A stretch of 5,040 nucleotides of DNA, from positions 1 to 5,040 of the forward strand of contig CAKRCJ010000191.1 in assembly GCA_934307185.1 (NCBI GenBank). Reading direction: 5' to 3'. The DNA comes from an uncultured Roseburia sp. GTDB taxonomy: Bacteria > Bacillota > Clostridia > Lachnospirales > Lachnospiraceae. Under the pieces are notes generated by a model, which saw nothing but the letters and a program-made list of their open reading frames with translations, had not been told where the DNA came from and made no database searches. This document shows positions 1-5,040 of the stretch, one piece after another (position 1 is the stretch's first letter; each line of letters starts with the position of its first letter). The translations under genes and the position numbers were made by a program.

Positions 1-478
1 TGCCAATGCAGTACTTGGAATTTTTGGCCTGCCAGCATTGAAATGGATTAACAGCTCCCAGACAGCAATGCTTTCGGTCATTGTTGTTACGGTATGGAAG
101 AGTCTTGGATATGCAATGATTTTTTATCTGTCAGCGCTGGAAAAAGTTCCGACAGAATATTATGAAGCAAGCAGTCTGGATGGTGCAAAGCCATTGCGTC
201 AGTTCTTTGATATGACACTTCCAAGTATTTCACCAACAACTTTTTTCCTGGTGATCATTACGATGGTCAACTCATTGCAGGCTTATGATCAGATTCAGAT
301 CTTAACACAGGGAGGACCAAGCGGAAGTACCAGAACACTTCTTTATATGTATTATCAGCTGGGATTTGAAGAATTTAAAATGGGACAGGCTACATCTGTT
401 GCGGTAATTATGATTCTCATAACGGTTCTTTTATCTCTTGTACAGTTTATGGCATCAAAAAAATGGGTGCATTACTAG
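1..478 (+). CDS. ABC importer permease, UgpA/MalF-like (5' end outside window)
   Basis: This is the C-terminal 158 residues of an inner-membrane channel subunit of a CUT1-type ABC importer. The frame is open from base 2, so the gene begins upstream; related permeases are about 290-300 residues, so a little over half is present. The key mark is the EAA loop, read as EASSLDGAKPLRQFFDMTLP, encoded at about 164-223. It keeps the Glu-Ala, the Gly seven positions in and the closing Leu-Pro, and docks on the ATPase. Hydrophobic segments flank it (around VIVVTVW, FFLVIITMV and IMILITVLLSLV). The QGGPSGSTRTLLYMYY stretch is typical of the UgpA/MalF partner rather than the MalG partner. By eye it resembles E. 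coli UgpA. The next permease starts 9 nt after the stop codon, with its ribosome binding site overlapping that stop, so the two are co-translated. A TTG at 38 is internal, not a start. Confidence 0.95.
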   Translation, partial: ANAVLGIFGLPALKWINSSQTAMLSVIVVTVWKSLGYAMIFYLSALEKVPTEYYEASSLDGAKPLRQFFDMTLPSISPTTFFLVIITMVNSLQAYDQIQILTQGGPSGSTRTLLYMYYQLGFEEFKMGQATSVAVIMILITVLLSLVQFMASKKWVHY

Positions 479-482
479 GAGG
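477..482 (+). promoter_or_regulatory. Ribosome binding site of the second permease, overlapping the upstream stop codon
   Basis: AGGAGG begins inside the TAG stop of the first permease and lies 5 nt before the ATG at 488. The overlap means ribosomes finishing the first permease sit on the next start site, which favours equal production of the two channel halves. Confidence 0.85.
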
Positions 483-487
483 AACTT

Positions 488-1339
488 ATGAACAGAAAAC
501 AAACTTCTCCTGCGGCACTGGCAGGAAAAGTACTGAAATATGCAGTGCTCATATTGGTCAGCCTTTTTACGGCATTTCCGTTCTTATGGATGATCTTAAG
601 TGCACTGAAAACAAAATCAGAGATTATGGATGTGGGAGTATTTTTCCCATCTTTCCCTCAGTGGAGCAATTTTAGTTCGGTGCTGTTTCAGTCACCGCTT
701 CCATCGTATATTTGGAACAGCCTGATTGTTTCCGGAATTATCGTTGTACTTCAGATTTTTACAGGGGCATTGCTTGCGTATGCCATGGTATTTCTGGAAT
801 TTCGGGGACGAAATCTCTTATTTATGATAGTGATGGGAACTTATATGCTGCCAGTTGCGGCAACCTATATCCCTAGCTACATTATTTTGTCAAAATGGAA
901 TCTTTTAAATACATTGACCGGACTGGTCGTATCCAGTACCGTCAGTATTTTCGGTATATTTTTATTGAGACAGGCATTTATGCAGGTTCCAAAGGGACTG
1001 ATCGAAGCGGCTAGAATGGACCGCGCCAGTCATTTCCGTATATTGTGGGAAATTGTATGTCCTATGACAAAATCATCTTTTATTACATTTGGTTTGATGA
1101 GCTTTATTTCAGCATATAACAACTATATGTGGCCATCCCTGGTTACAAATGACAGCACCAAATATTTGGTGTCCCAGGGACTTCGGAGTTTCTTTATCGA
1201 AGGAGGTGCCTATGGAACAGAATGGGCGCTGGTAATGGCCGGCAGTGCACTGATCGTAGTGCCGCTTTTGGTTCTGTTCGTGTTTACACAAAAATGGTTC
1301 ATCAATGGTATCGGTGGCGACACCGGTATGAAAGGCTGA
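488..1339 (+). CDS. ABC importer permease, UgpE/MalG-like
   Basis: The second channel subunit, 283 residues, close to the usual 270-285 for the MalG/UgpE family. It pairs with the upstream permease in the cytoplasmic membrane. Membrane segments are seen at about residues 16-38, 77-100, 110-131, 143-163, 198-215 and 246-267. The ATPase-docking loop is at about 170-195 and starts with a normal Glu-Ala-Ala (173-175). However, the otherwise highly conserved Gly seven positions in is Arg179 (EAARMDRAS), and the usual Leu-Pro is Cys191-Pro192. The family signatures YNNYMWPSLV (210-219) and GTEWALVMA (243-251) match E. coli UgpE by eye (WNQYLWP, TTEWNSVMVA). The ATG at 488 has AGGAGG 5 nt upstream. 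The binding-protein gene follows after 45 nt with no visible terminator, so all three are probably on one message. Function is assigned confidently; substrate is not. Confidence 0.95.
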   Translation: MNRKQTSPAALAGKVLKYAVLILVSLFTAFPFLWMILSALKTKSEIMDVGVFFPSFPQWSNFSSVLFQSPLPSYIWNSLIVSGIIVVLQIFTGALLAYAMVFLEFRGRNLLFMIVMGTYMLPVAATYIPSYIILSKWNLLNTLTGLVVSSTVSIFGIFLLRQAFMQVPKGLIEAARMDRASHFRILWEIVCPMTKSSFITFGLMSFISAYNNYMWPSLVTNDSTKYLVSQGLRSFFIEGGAYGTEWALVMAGSALIVVPLLVLFVFTQKWFINGIGGDTGMKG

Positions 1340-1384
1340 TGCATATTGCACAGTAAAAATTACCCTTAGGAGGAATTAAGAAAA

Positions 1385-2737
1385 ATGAAGAAGAAAATGG
1401 TATGTATGATGTTAGTAACAGCGATGATGACAGCAGCACTGGCTGGTTGCGGAAGCTCTCAGGAAAACATAGAAAGTGAAACAGCAGCTTCCTCTGAAAG
1501 CACTGTTGCCAGCTCAGAAAATACAGCAGGTACACCGGTAGAAGTAGAATTCTGGTACTCCGGCGGAAAAACAGCGGTTGGTGTGATCCAGGAGATCGTT
1601 GACAGTTTTAATGAATCACAGAGCCAGTATCATGTATCCACCGTAACACAGGCAGATTATGACGAAACTTATCAGAAGCTGCAGGCAGGAATTGCAGGCA
1701 ATGCAGCACCGGATGTTGTACTTTTGAATGTGTCAGCAGCAAGAAGCCTGGATGACAAAAAACTGATGGCAGATTTACAGACACTCATTGATGCTGATAC
1801 AGATTTTAATAAAGATGACTATCTGAAAGTATTTTACGATCAGGGCGTAGATGATCAGGGCGTTGTATTCGGACTTCCGGCTTACGGAACAACACAGGTT
1901 ATGTATTATAACAAAGCAGCATTTGAAGAAGCAGGTATCAAAGCAGAAGACATTAAGACATGGGCAGACCTGGCAGATGCAGCAGAAAAAATCAAGGCAA
2001 CCGGTAATTATGAATACGGTTGGGAGCCAATGTGGGGCGCTGACAATATGATCGATGCTGCGTTCAGCAATGGCGCAAAAATCTTCAGTGATGACGGGAC
2101 ACAGGTTACAATTAATACACCTGAATGGGTTGAGGTATGGGAATCTTTCCGTACATGGATACACGATGATAAAACAATGGCGATTCATTCCGGCGGACAG
2201 GGATGGGAATATTGGTACGAGACCATTGATGATGTCATCGGCGGAAAAGCAGGTGGATATATTGGTTCCTCAGGAGATCAGGCCGATCTGGACTTCAATA
2301 TTGTAGCCGCAATGGAACAGCCTGCATGGAGCAGCAAAACAACTTCAGCACCGATGGCAGAGACAAAGACATTAAGCGTTCTGGAAGGATCCTCTGATGA
2401 AGAAAAACAGGGAGCTTTCGAGTTTATCAAATATTTCACCAATGCTGAAAGTCAGGCAAAATGGACAATGTCTACCGGTTATGTTGCTGTAAACCAGAAG
2501 ATCAATGACAATGCTGATTACCAGGCTTATGTAGCAGAAAATCCACAGGCAGCTGTTCCATTTGCACAGGCGACACATGGTACCGTATATCCATATGATC
2601 CTACCAGCGGAGCAATTAAAGATGCATTGAAGGTAGCAGCAGACAAAGTGGAGATCGACGGAATTGATGCACAGACTGCGCTTGATGAAGCACAGGAGAC
2701 AGCACAGGCAGCACTAGACGAGGCACTCGGTAAATAA
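1385..2737 (+). CDS. Extracellular solute-binding lipoprotein of the importer, UgpB-like (family 1)
   Basis: This 450-residue protein captures the substrate outside the cell and hands it to the permeases. A lipoprotein signal is clear: MKKK, a hydrophobic stretch, then LAGC at residues 19-22, with Cys22 the lipid-anchored residue. Residues 23-50 are a Ser/Glu/Thr-rich tether. The mature domain begins VEVEFWYSGG (52-61) and shows family-1 features: KLQAGIAGNAAPDVV (98-112), GLPAYGTTQVMYYNK (163-177), KTWADLADAA (191-200) and GSSG (294-297). STGYVAVN (363-370) corresponds to the KTGYLPI stretch of E. coli UgpB. The overall order and spacing suit UgpB best. The protein is strongly acidic and has only two arginines (120 and 256). 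The start ATG has AGGAGG at 1368-1373, 11 nt upstream; an in-frame ATG at 1397 would shorten the charged N-region. The ligand could be glycerol-3-phosphate, a glycerophosphodiester or a sugar; sequence alone does not decide. Confidence 0.95.
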   Translation: MKKKMVCMMLVTAMMTAALAGCGSSQENIESETAASSESTVASSENTAGTPVEVEFWYSGGKTAVGVIQEIVDSFNESQSQYHVSTVTQADYDETYQKLQAGIAGNAAPDVVLLNVSAARSLDDKKLMADLQTLIDADTDFNKDDYLKVFYDQGVDDQGVVFGLPAYGTTQVMYYNKAAFEEAGIKAEDIKTWADLADAAEKIKATGNYEYGWEPMWGADNMIDAAFSNGAKIFSDDGTQVTINTPEWVEVWESFRTWIHDDKTMAIHSGGQGWEYWYETIDDVIGGKAGGYIGSSGDQADLDFNIVAAMEQPAWSSKTTSAPMAETKTLSVLEGSSDEEKQGAFEFIKYFTNAESQAKWTMSTGYVAVNQKINDNADYQAYVAENPQAAVPFAQATHGTVYPYDPTSGAIKDALKVAADKVEIDGIDAQTALDEAQETAQAALDEALGK

Positions 2738-2790
2738 ATATGAAACAATCGCTTTTCTTTCAAATTCAAGAAGGAGCGGAAAAAGTACAG

Positions 2791-2813
2791 GAAGGGATCT
2801 TTTGGATCCCTTC
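2791..2813 (+). terminator. Perfect 9-bp hairpin after the binding-protein gene (weak terminator or processing stem)
   Basis: GAAGGGATC (2791-2799) and its exact reverse complement GATCCCTTC (2805-2813) flank a 5-nt TTTTG loop. The stem ends 76 nt after the binding-protein stop. What follows (TGATTGTTTGACG) is only loosely T-rich, so it is not a textbook intrinsic terminator. Hairpins at this place often protect the 3' end of binding-protein mRNA or reduce reading into downstream genes. The same bases lie inside the open frame that starts at 2740, where they would encode EGIFWIPS, so the stem could also be a chance product of coding sequence. Confidence 0.5.
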
Positions 2814-2922
2814 TGATTGTTTGACGCTGTCAGTTACTTATGATTTTGAACCGGCATATTTTCAAAACATTTAGAGCGGATTATGCATGGAAAAAAAGAT
2901 TTGGTGAGATTAAAAATTATTT

Positions 2923-2929
2923 AGAAGGA
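2923..2929 (+). promoter_or_regulatory. Ribosome binding site that decides the phosphatase start
   Basis: AGAAGGA ends 11 nt before ATG 2941 but only 2 nt before an in-frame TTG at 2932. The spacing to TTG is too short for initiation, so ATG 2941 is the better start. This choice also puts the catalytic DKDGT motif at the usual distance from the N-terminus. Confidence 0.65.
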
Positions 2930-2940
2930 CATTGGAAAAA

Positions 2941-3702
2941 ATGATAAAAGGAATTCTGTTTGATAAAGACGGAACACTGATTGATTTTTATGAAGTATGG
3001 GGAACTGCTGCAGAGCCGGTGATGAACCGGCTTCTGGCAGACTGCCCTTTGGAAAACAGAGATTTATTGAAAAAAGAATTGCTAGAGAAATTGGGCATTT
3101 ATGAATCCAGAATTGATCCGGAGGGAGCCTTTGCATGGATGACTTACCGGGAAATCACAGAGATTATATGGAAGTTTATGAAAGAAAAACATATAGAACC
3201 AGTGCCGGAAAAGATAATGCTCCTTAGCAGGGTAGAAACAGAATTTTACAAAGAAGTTGTAGAGAAACGAACAGAATATCCGGTTTTTACGGACGTAAAA
3301 AAGCTGTTTCGGATATTGACAGAACAATATCATCTTTTTGTGGGGCTTGCCACAACAGATACAAGCCAATCAGCAAAAGTCTGTATAAGTCGGTTTCAGG
3401 CGGAAGAATATGTGTCTTTTTGGGGTGCTGATGACGGAATTATGCCGGTAAAGCCAGATGGAACATTGATCGAGCTGGCAGCAAGAACATGGAAAATCCA
3501 CCCGGAAGAAATTTTGGTTGTGGGAGATACCCCGAATGATATGAGATTTGCACATAACGGTCATGCATTTGCACTCGGCGTCTTAAGTGGAATAGGGCGC
3601 AAAAAGGATATGGAACACATGGCTGATGATCTGATAGATTCTATTGCAGAACTACCTGAATGGCTGGAAAGAAAAAAAGGAGAAAACAATGGCAGAAATT
3701 GA
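2941..3702 (+). CDS. HAD-superfamily phosphatase, phosphoglycolate phosphatase-like
   Basis: A 253-residue cytoplasmic phosphatase of the haloacid dehalogenase superfamily. All four HAD motifs are visible: motif I DKDGT (8-12, nucleophile Asp8 and acid/base Asp10), motif II GLATTD (135-140, Thr138), motif III Lys171 in KPDG, and motif IV GDTPND (195-200, Asp196 and Asp200 for Mg2+). The roughly 100 mostly helical residues between motifs I and II are a C1-type cap, as in Gph-like enzymes. Nothing essential is missing, so it should be active. It sits between the binding protein and the ATPase of one importer, and its last 14 nt overlap the ATPase gene, so it is co-expressed and translationally coupled. 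I infer that it dephosphorylates the imported compound or its first metabolite, for example a phosphorylated polyol or sugar; the exact substrate cannot be read from the sequence. The ATG at 2941 is preferred over TTG 2932 on ribosome-binding-site spacing. Confidence 0.93.
   Translation: MIKGILFDKDGTLIDFYEVWGTAAEPVMNRLLADCPLENRDLLKKELLEKLGIYESRIDPEGAFAWMTYREITEIIWKFMKEKHIEPVPEKIMLLSRVETEFYKEVVEKRTEYPVFTDVKKLFRILTEQYHLFVGLATTDTSQSAKVCISRFQAEEYVSFWGADDGIMPVKPDGTLIELAARTWKIHPEEILVVGDTPNDMRFAHNGHAFALGVLSGIGRKKDMEHMADDLIDSIAELPEWLERKKGENNGRN
3677..3682 (+). promoter_or_regulatory. Ribosome binding site that decides the ATPase start
   Basis: AAGGAG lies 6 nt before ATG 3689, inside the end of the phosphatase gene. 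It fixes the start at 3689 rather than at the in-frame ATG at 3644, whose product would carry 15 extra Lys-rich residues not expected in this family. MAEIELKHV is the usual opening of the family. Confidence 0.85.
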
Positions 3703-4804
3703 ATTAAAGCATGTATGTAAAAGCTATGAAAACGGATTTGAAGCTGTAAAAGATTTTAACCTAAAAATTAAAGATAAAGAATTTATTATATTTGTAGGAC
3801 CATCCGGCTGTGGCAAGTCGACAACCCTTCGAATGATTGCAGGATTAGAGGAGATCACCGGTGGAGAACTGTATATTGACGGTGTAAAGATGAATGATGT
3901 CAATGCCAGTGACCGGGATATTGCAATGGTTTTCCAGAATTATGCATTATATCCGCATATGACAGTCCGGAAAAACATTGCGTACAGCTTGAAAATCCGC
4001 AGGGAGAAAAAAGCAGTGATCGAGCAGAAAGTGCAGGAAGCAGCGAGTATCCTTGGACTTGAAGAGGTACTTGACCGAAAACCGGGGCAATTATCAGGCG
4101 GTCAGAAGCAGAGAGTTGCCATGGGACGTGCGATTGTCCGCAATCCGAAGGTCTTTTTGATGGATGAACCATTGTCGAATCTGGATGCAAAATTAAGAGG
4201 TCAGATGAGAGTGGAAATCGCCAGTCTTCATCACCGTCTGGAAAGTACGTTTATTTATGTAACGCATGATCAGACAGAGGCAATGACATTAGGAACTAGG
4301 ATTGTAGTCATGAAAGATGGTGTGATCCAGCAGGTAGATACTCCGCAGAATCTCTTCCGTTATCCGGCAAATCAGTTTGTGGCAGGCTTTATCGGAACAC
4401 CGCCTATGAATTTTATAGAAGGCGTATTCGAATATAAAAATAAACAGCTTGGCATCCGTACGGTTGACGGTCTGGCACTTCCGCTTACAAAAGAAAAAGT
4501 AAGGAATGCCCAGGAAAGAGCAGATGTGGCAGGAAAGGGAGTCGTAGTCGGAATCCGTCCGGAGCATCTTCGGATCGTAAAAGAGGAAGAGGTCCCGGTT
4601 GCGATTTCCGGGGAAGTAGATGTTTATGAAATGCTTGGTTCAGAAGCAATTGTTTATGTCAGACAGCCGGGAAAAGAGAAGCGTATCGTGGCAAAAATTG
4701 AAGCAGATGTGAATATAAAGCCGGGTGACCAGATCCGTCTGGCAGTTGACCTTGATAAACTGCATGTCTTTGACAAAATGACCGGCAAGACGATCACAAA
4801 TTAG
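3689..4804 (+). CDS. ugpC: ABC importer ATPase, UgpC/MsmX/MalK family
   Basis: The 371-residue ATP-hydrolysing subunit, which docks as a dimer on the EAA loops of the two permeases. All motifs are intact: Walker A GPSGCGKST (37-45), Q-loop Gln83 in VFQNYALYPHM, signature LSGGQ (135-139), Walker B VFLMDE (155-160, catalytic Glu160), D-loop SNLD (163-166) and switch His193 in THDQTEAM. From about 235 the C-terminal OB-fold (TOBE) regulatory domain follows, with the family hallmark GIRPEH (288-293). Length and domain layout match UgpC, MalK and MsmX. Firmicutes often use one such ATPase for several sugar importers, so the ugpC symbol is a family label and it may serve other transporters too. It is translationally coupled to the phosphatase by a 14-nt overlap and is the last gene of the unit. 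No strong terminator follows directly; the inverted repeat at 4855-4902 could serve. Confidence 0.96.
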   Translation: MAEIELKHVCKSYENGFEAVKDFNLKIKDKEFIIFVGPSGCGKSTTLRMIAGLEEITGGELYIDGVKMNDVNASDRDIAMVFQNYALYPHMTVRKNIAYSLKIRREKKAVIEQKVQEAASILGLEEVLDRKPGQLSGGQKQRVAMGRAIVRNPKVFLMDEPLSNLDAKLRGQMRVEIASLHHRLESTFIYVTHDQTEAMTLGTRIVVMKDGVIQQVDTPQNLFRYPANQFVAGFIGTPPMNFIEGVFEYKNKQLGIRTVDGLALPLTKEKVRNAQERADVAGKGVVVGIRPEHLRIVKEEEVPVAISGEVDVYEMLGSEAIVYVRQPGKEKRIVAKIEADVNIKPGDQIRLAVDLDKLHVFDKMTGKTITN

Positions 4805-4849
4805 CTAGGTTTGCTTTATGAAACAATCCTATAAGCAAAAAGAAAAGTC

Positions 4850-4878
4850 TTGACAAATAAACGACCGTTTACTATTAT
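4850..4878 (+). promoter_or_regulatory. Sigma-A-type promoter for the TetR-family regulator
   Basis: A perfect -35 TTGACA (4850-4855), a spacer of exactly 17 nt and a -10 TATTAT (4873-4878, one mismatch to TATAAT). The start site would fall at about 4885, giving a leader of about 36 nt before ATG 4921. The promoter is intrinsically strong and is occupied by two palindromic operators, the pattern of a tightly repressed, self-regulated gene. Confidence 0.88.
4858..4871 (+). promoter_or_regulatory. TetR-type operator copy 1, between -35 and -10
   Basis: TAAACGACCGTTTA has perfect 6-bp palindromic arms (TAAACG/CGTTTA) around a 2-nt AC centre. It fills nearly all of the promoter spacer, so a bound repressor would block RNA polymerase directly. 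The expected ligand is the TetR-family product of the gene starting at 4921, since such repressors normally bind palindromes just upstream of themselves. Confidence 0.82.
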
Positions 4879-4885
4879 CAAAGTG

Positions 4886-4899
4886 TAAACGGTCGTTTA
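4886..4899 (+). promoter_or_regulatory. TetR-type operator copy 2, at the expected transcription start
   Basis: TAAACGGTCGTTTA is the same palindrome with a GT centre, that is, copy 1 read on the other strand. Its centre is 28 bp from that of copy 1. It begins about one base after the predicted start site, so repressor here would block initiation or early elongation. Confidence 0.82.
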
Positions 4900-4907
4900 T
4901 TTATTTT

Positions 4908-4912
4908 GGAGG
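4908..4912 (+). promoter_or_regulatory. Ribosome binding site that decides the TetR start
   Basis: GGAGG lies 8 nt before ATG 4921 but only 2 nt before an in-frame ATG at 4915, so 4921 is the likely start. Confidence 0.75.
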
Positions 4913-4920
4913 AAATGTGC

Positions 4921-5040
4921 ATGGGTAATAGGAAAGAGGAAATATTAATTGTAGCACTGCATTTGTTCGCCAGAGATGGTTATGAGGCTGTCTCAGTCAG
5001 CCAGATAGCAGGAGAACTTGATATGACAAAAGGGGCATTG
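4921..5040 (+). CDS. TetR/AcrR-family transcriptional regulator, N-terminal part (cut by window end)
   Basis: The first 40 codons of a DNA-binding repressor; full-length members are about 180-220 residues. The sequence is a typical TetR N-terminal domain: helix 1 with ILIVALHLFARDGYEAVSV, then the helix-turn-helix QIAGELDMTKGAL, where the recognition helix begins at TKGAL and the usual Tyr-x-His-Phe would follow just beyond the window. The ligand-binding domain is not in view, so the inducer is unknown. It is transcribed from its own promoter (4850-4878), which carries two palindromes, so it very likely represses itself. The same repressor probably controls genes downstream, often a drug-efflux pump in this family, but that lies outside the window. 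It reads in the same direction as the importer operon; nothing seen ties it to control of that operon. Confidence 0.93.
   Translation, partial: MGNRKEEILIVALHLFARDGYEAVSVSQIAGELDMTKGAL

Larger units (their letters stand above)
2740..2944 (+). pseudogene. Possible gene remnant between the binding protein and the phosphatase
   Basis: Two open stretches fill the gap. The first runs from ATG 2740, 2 nt after the preceding stop, to TAG 2872-2874 (44 codons). Its text includes GIFWIPSDCLTLSVTYDFEP, which reads like real protein and, from memory, recalls the N-terminal beta-strand region of CehA/McbA-type PHP metallohydrolases that sit beside Ugp-like importers; this likeness is only an impression. 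The second, in the next frame, is open from about 2825 to TGA 2942-2944. It ends ADYAWKKRFGEIKNYLEGHW plus KK, and its TGA overlaps the ATG of the phosphatase (ATGA). Skipping one base near 2869 would join both into about 68 residues. ATG 2740 has no good ribosome binding site; the nearest GAGG is 16 nt away. The alternatives are plain spacer with chance open frames, or a small gene with a sequencing error. Low confidence. Confidence 0.3.
4855..4902 (+). repeat. 48-bp inverted repeat with 17-bp perfect arms
   Basis: Left arm 4855-4871 and right arm 4886-4902 are exact reverse complements with 14 nt between (4872-4885). The repeat spans from the end of the -35 element to 6 nt before the ribosome binding site. 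Its main reading is a pair of operators in mirror order. In a transcript coming from the upstream importer genes the same bases could form a 17-bp stem followed by an ATTTT run, so it could double as an imperfect terminator for that operon. Confidence 0.9.

Noticed and set aside
1775..2188. Long minus-strand open frame opposite the binding-protein gene, 137 codons
   Set aside because: It is a Cys-rich shadow of the strongly supported lipoprotein gene, with no ribosome binding site and no recognisable motif. The other minus-strand frames in the window are the same kind of shadow.
2739..2750. Twelve-base repeat TATGAAACAATC, also at 4817-4828, each shortly after a gene end and each able to encode Met-Lys-Gln-Ser
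   Set aside because: A 12-base match is expected about once by chance in a window this size. The second copy opens only an 11-codon frame that runs into the -35 element, and neither copy has a good ribosome binding site. Not enough for a repeat or a gene call.
2817..2844. Possible internal promoter TTGTTT, 16 nt, TATGAT before the phosphatase gene
   Set aside because: The -35 matches at only three of six positions, and the nearby better TTGACG is just 12 nt from TATGAT. The match is no better than chance in AT-rich spacer.
2932..2940. TTG 2932 as the phosphatase start
   Set aside because: Only 2 nt from the ribosome binding site core, while ATG 2941 has workable spacing and gives a normal N-terminus.
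4289..4567. Minus-strand open frame within the ATPase gene, 92 codons
   Set aside because: It lies wholly inside the C-terminal half of a gene with complete ABC motifs, and its sequence shows no domain features.
4810..4839. TTTGCTT...AAGCAAA stem as the terminator of the importer operon
   Set aside because: Only seven AU-rich pairs, a 16-nt loop and no T-run on either strand after the stem.

Overview
The window is a piece of a low-to-moderate GC Firmicutes chromosome, most likely a gut-type clostridium (Lachnospiraceae-like). The grounds are strong AGGAGG ribosome binding sites, tight same-strand gene packing, a Lys/Met-rich lipoprotein signal with a Ser/Glu-rich linker, and protein texture. 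No species can be named from sequence alone. All supported genes lie on the + strand.

Positions 1-4804 carry most of an ABC importer operon of the CUT1/Ugp type (sugars, glycerol-3-phosphate and relatives). In order: the 3' half of a UgpA/MalF-like permease (1-478), a complete UgpE/MalG-like permease (488-1339), a UgpB-like lipoprotein binding protein (1385-2737), a 203-nt gap, a HAD-family phosphatase (2941-3702), and a UgpC/MsmX/MalK-like ATPase (3689-4804) whose start overlaps the phosphatase end by 14 nt. The parts fit together as follows: the lipoprotein captures a solute outside the membrane, the two permeases form the channel, and the ATPase dimer drives uptake. The phosphatase, embedded in the operon, suggests a phosphorylated substrate or intermediate. 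The substrate itself is not settled: the binding protein looks UgpB-like but has only two arginines, and none in its C-terminal 194 residues.

The gap after the binding-protein gene (2738-2940) is not plain spacer. It holds an open 44-codon frame containing a perfect 9-bp inverted repeat, then a second open frame that ends in an ATGA overlap with the phosphatase start. A single base skip would join the two. This may be the wreck of a deleted gene, or a processing/attenuation hairpin between a highly expressed binding protein and the downstream genes.

Positions 4805-4920 separate the importer from a new transcription unit. They contain a near-consensus promoter (TTGACA, 17 nt, TATTAT) and two copies of a 14-nt palindrome (TAAACG-2nt-CGTTTA), one filling the -35/-10 spacer and one at the expected start site. 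Directly after comes the N-terminal 40 codons of a TetR/AcrR-family repressor (4921-5040, cut by the window end), almost certainly self-regulated through these palindromes. No mobile element, CRISPR array, tRNA or rRNA was seen. I found no clearly new biological system; the best leads are the gap at 2738-2940, the operator architecture at 4850-4902 and a substituted EAA-loop glycine in the second permease.
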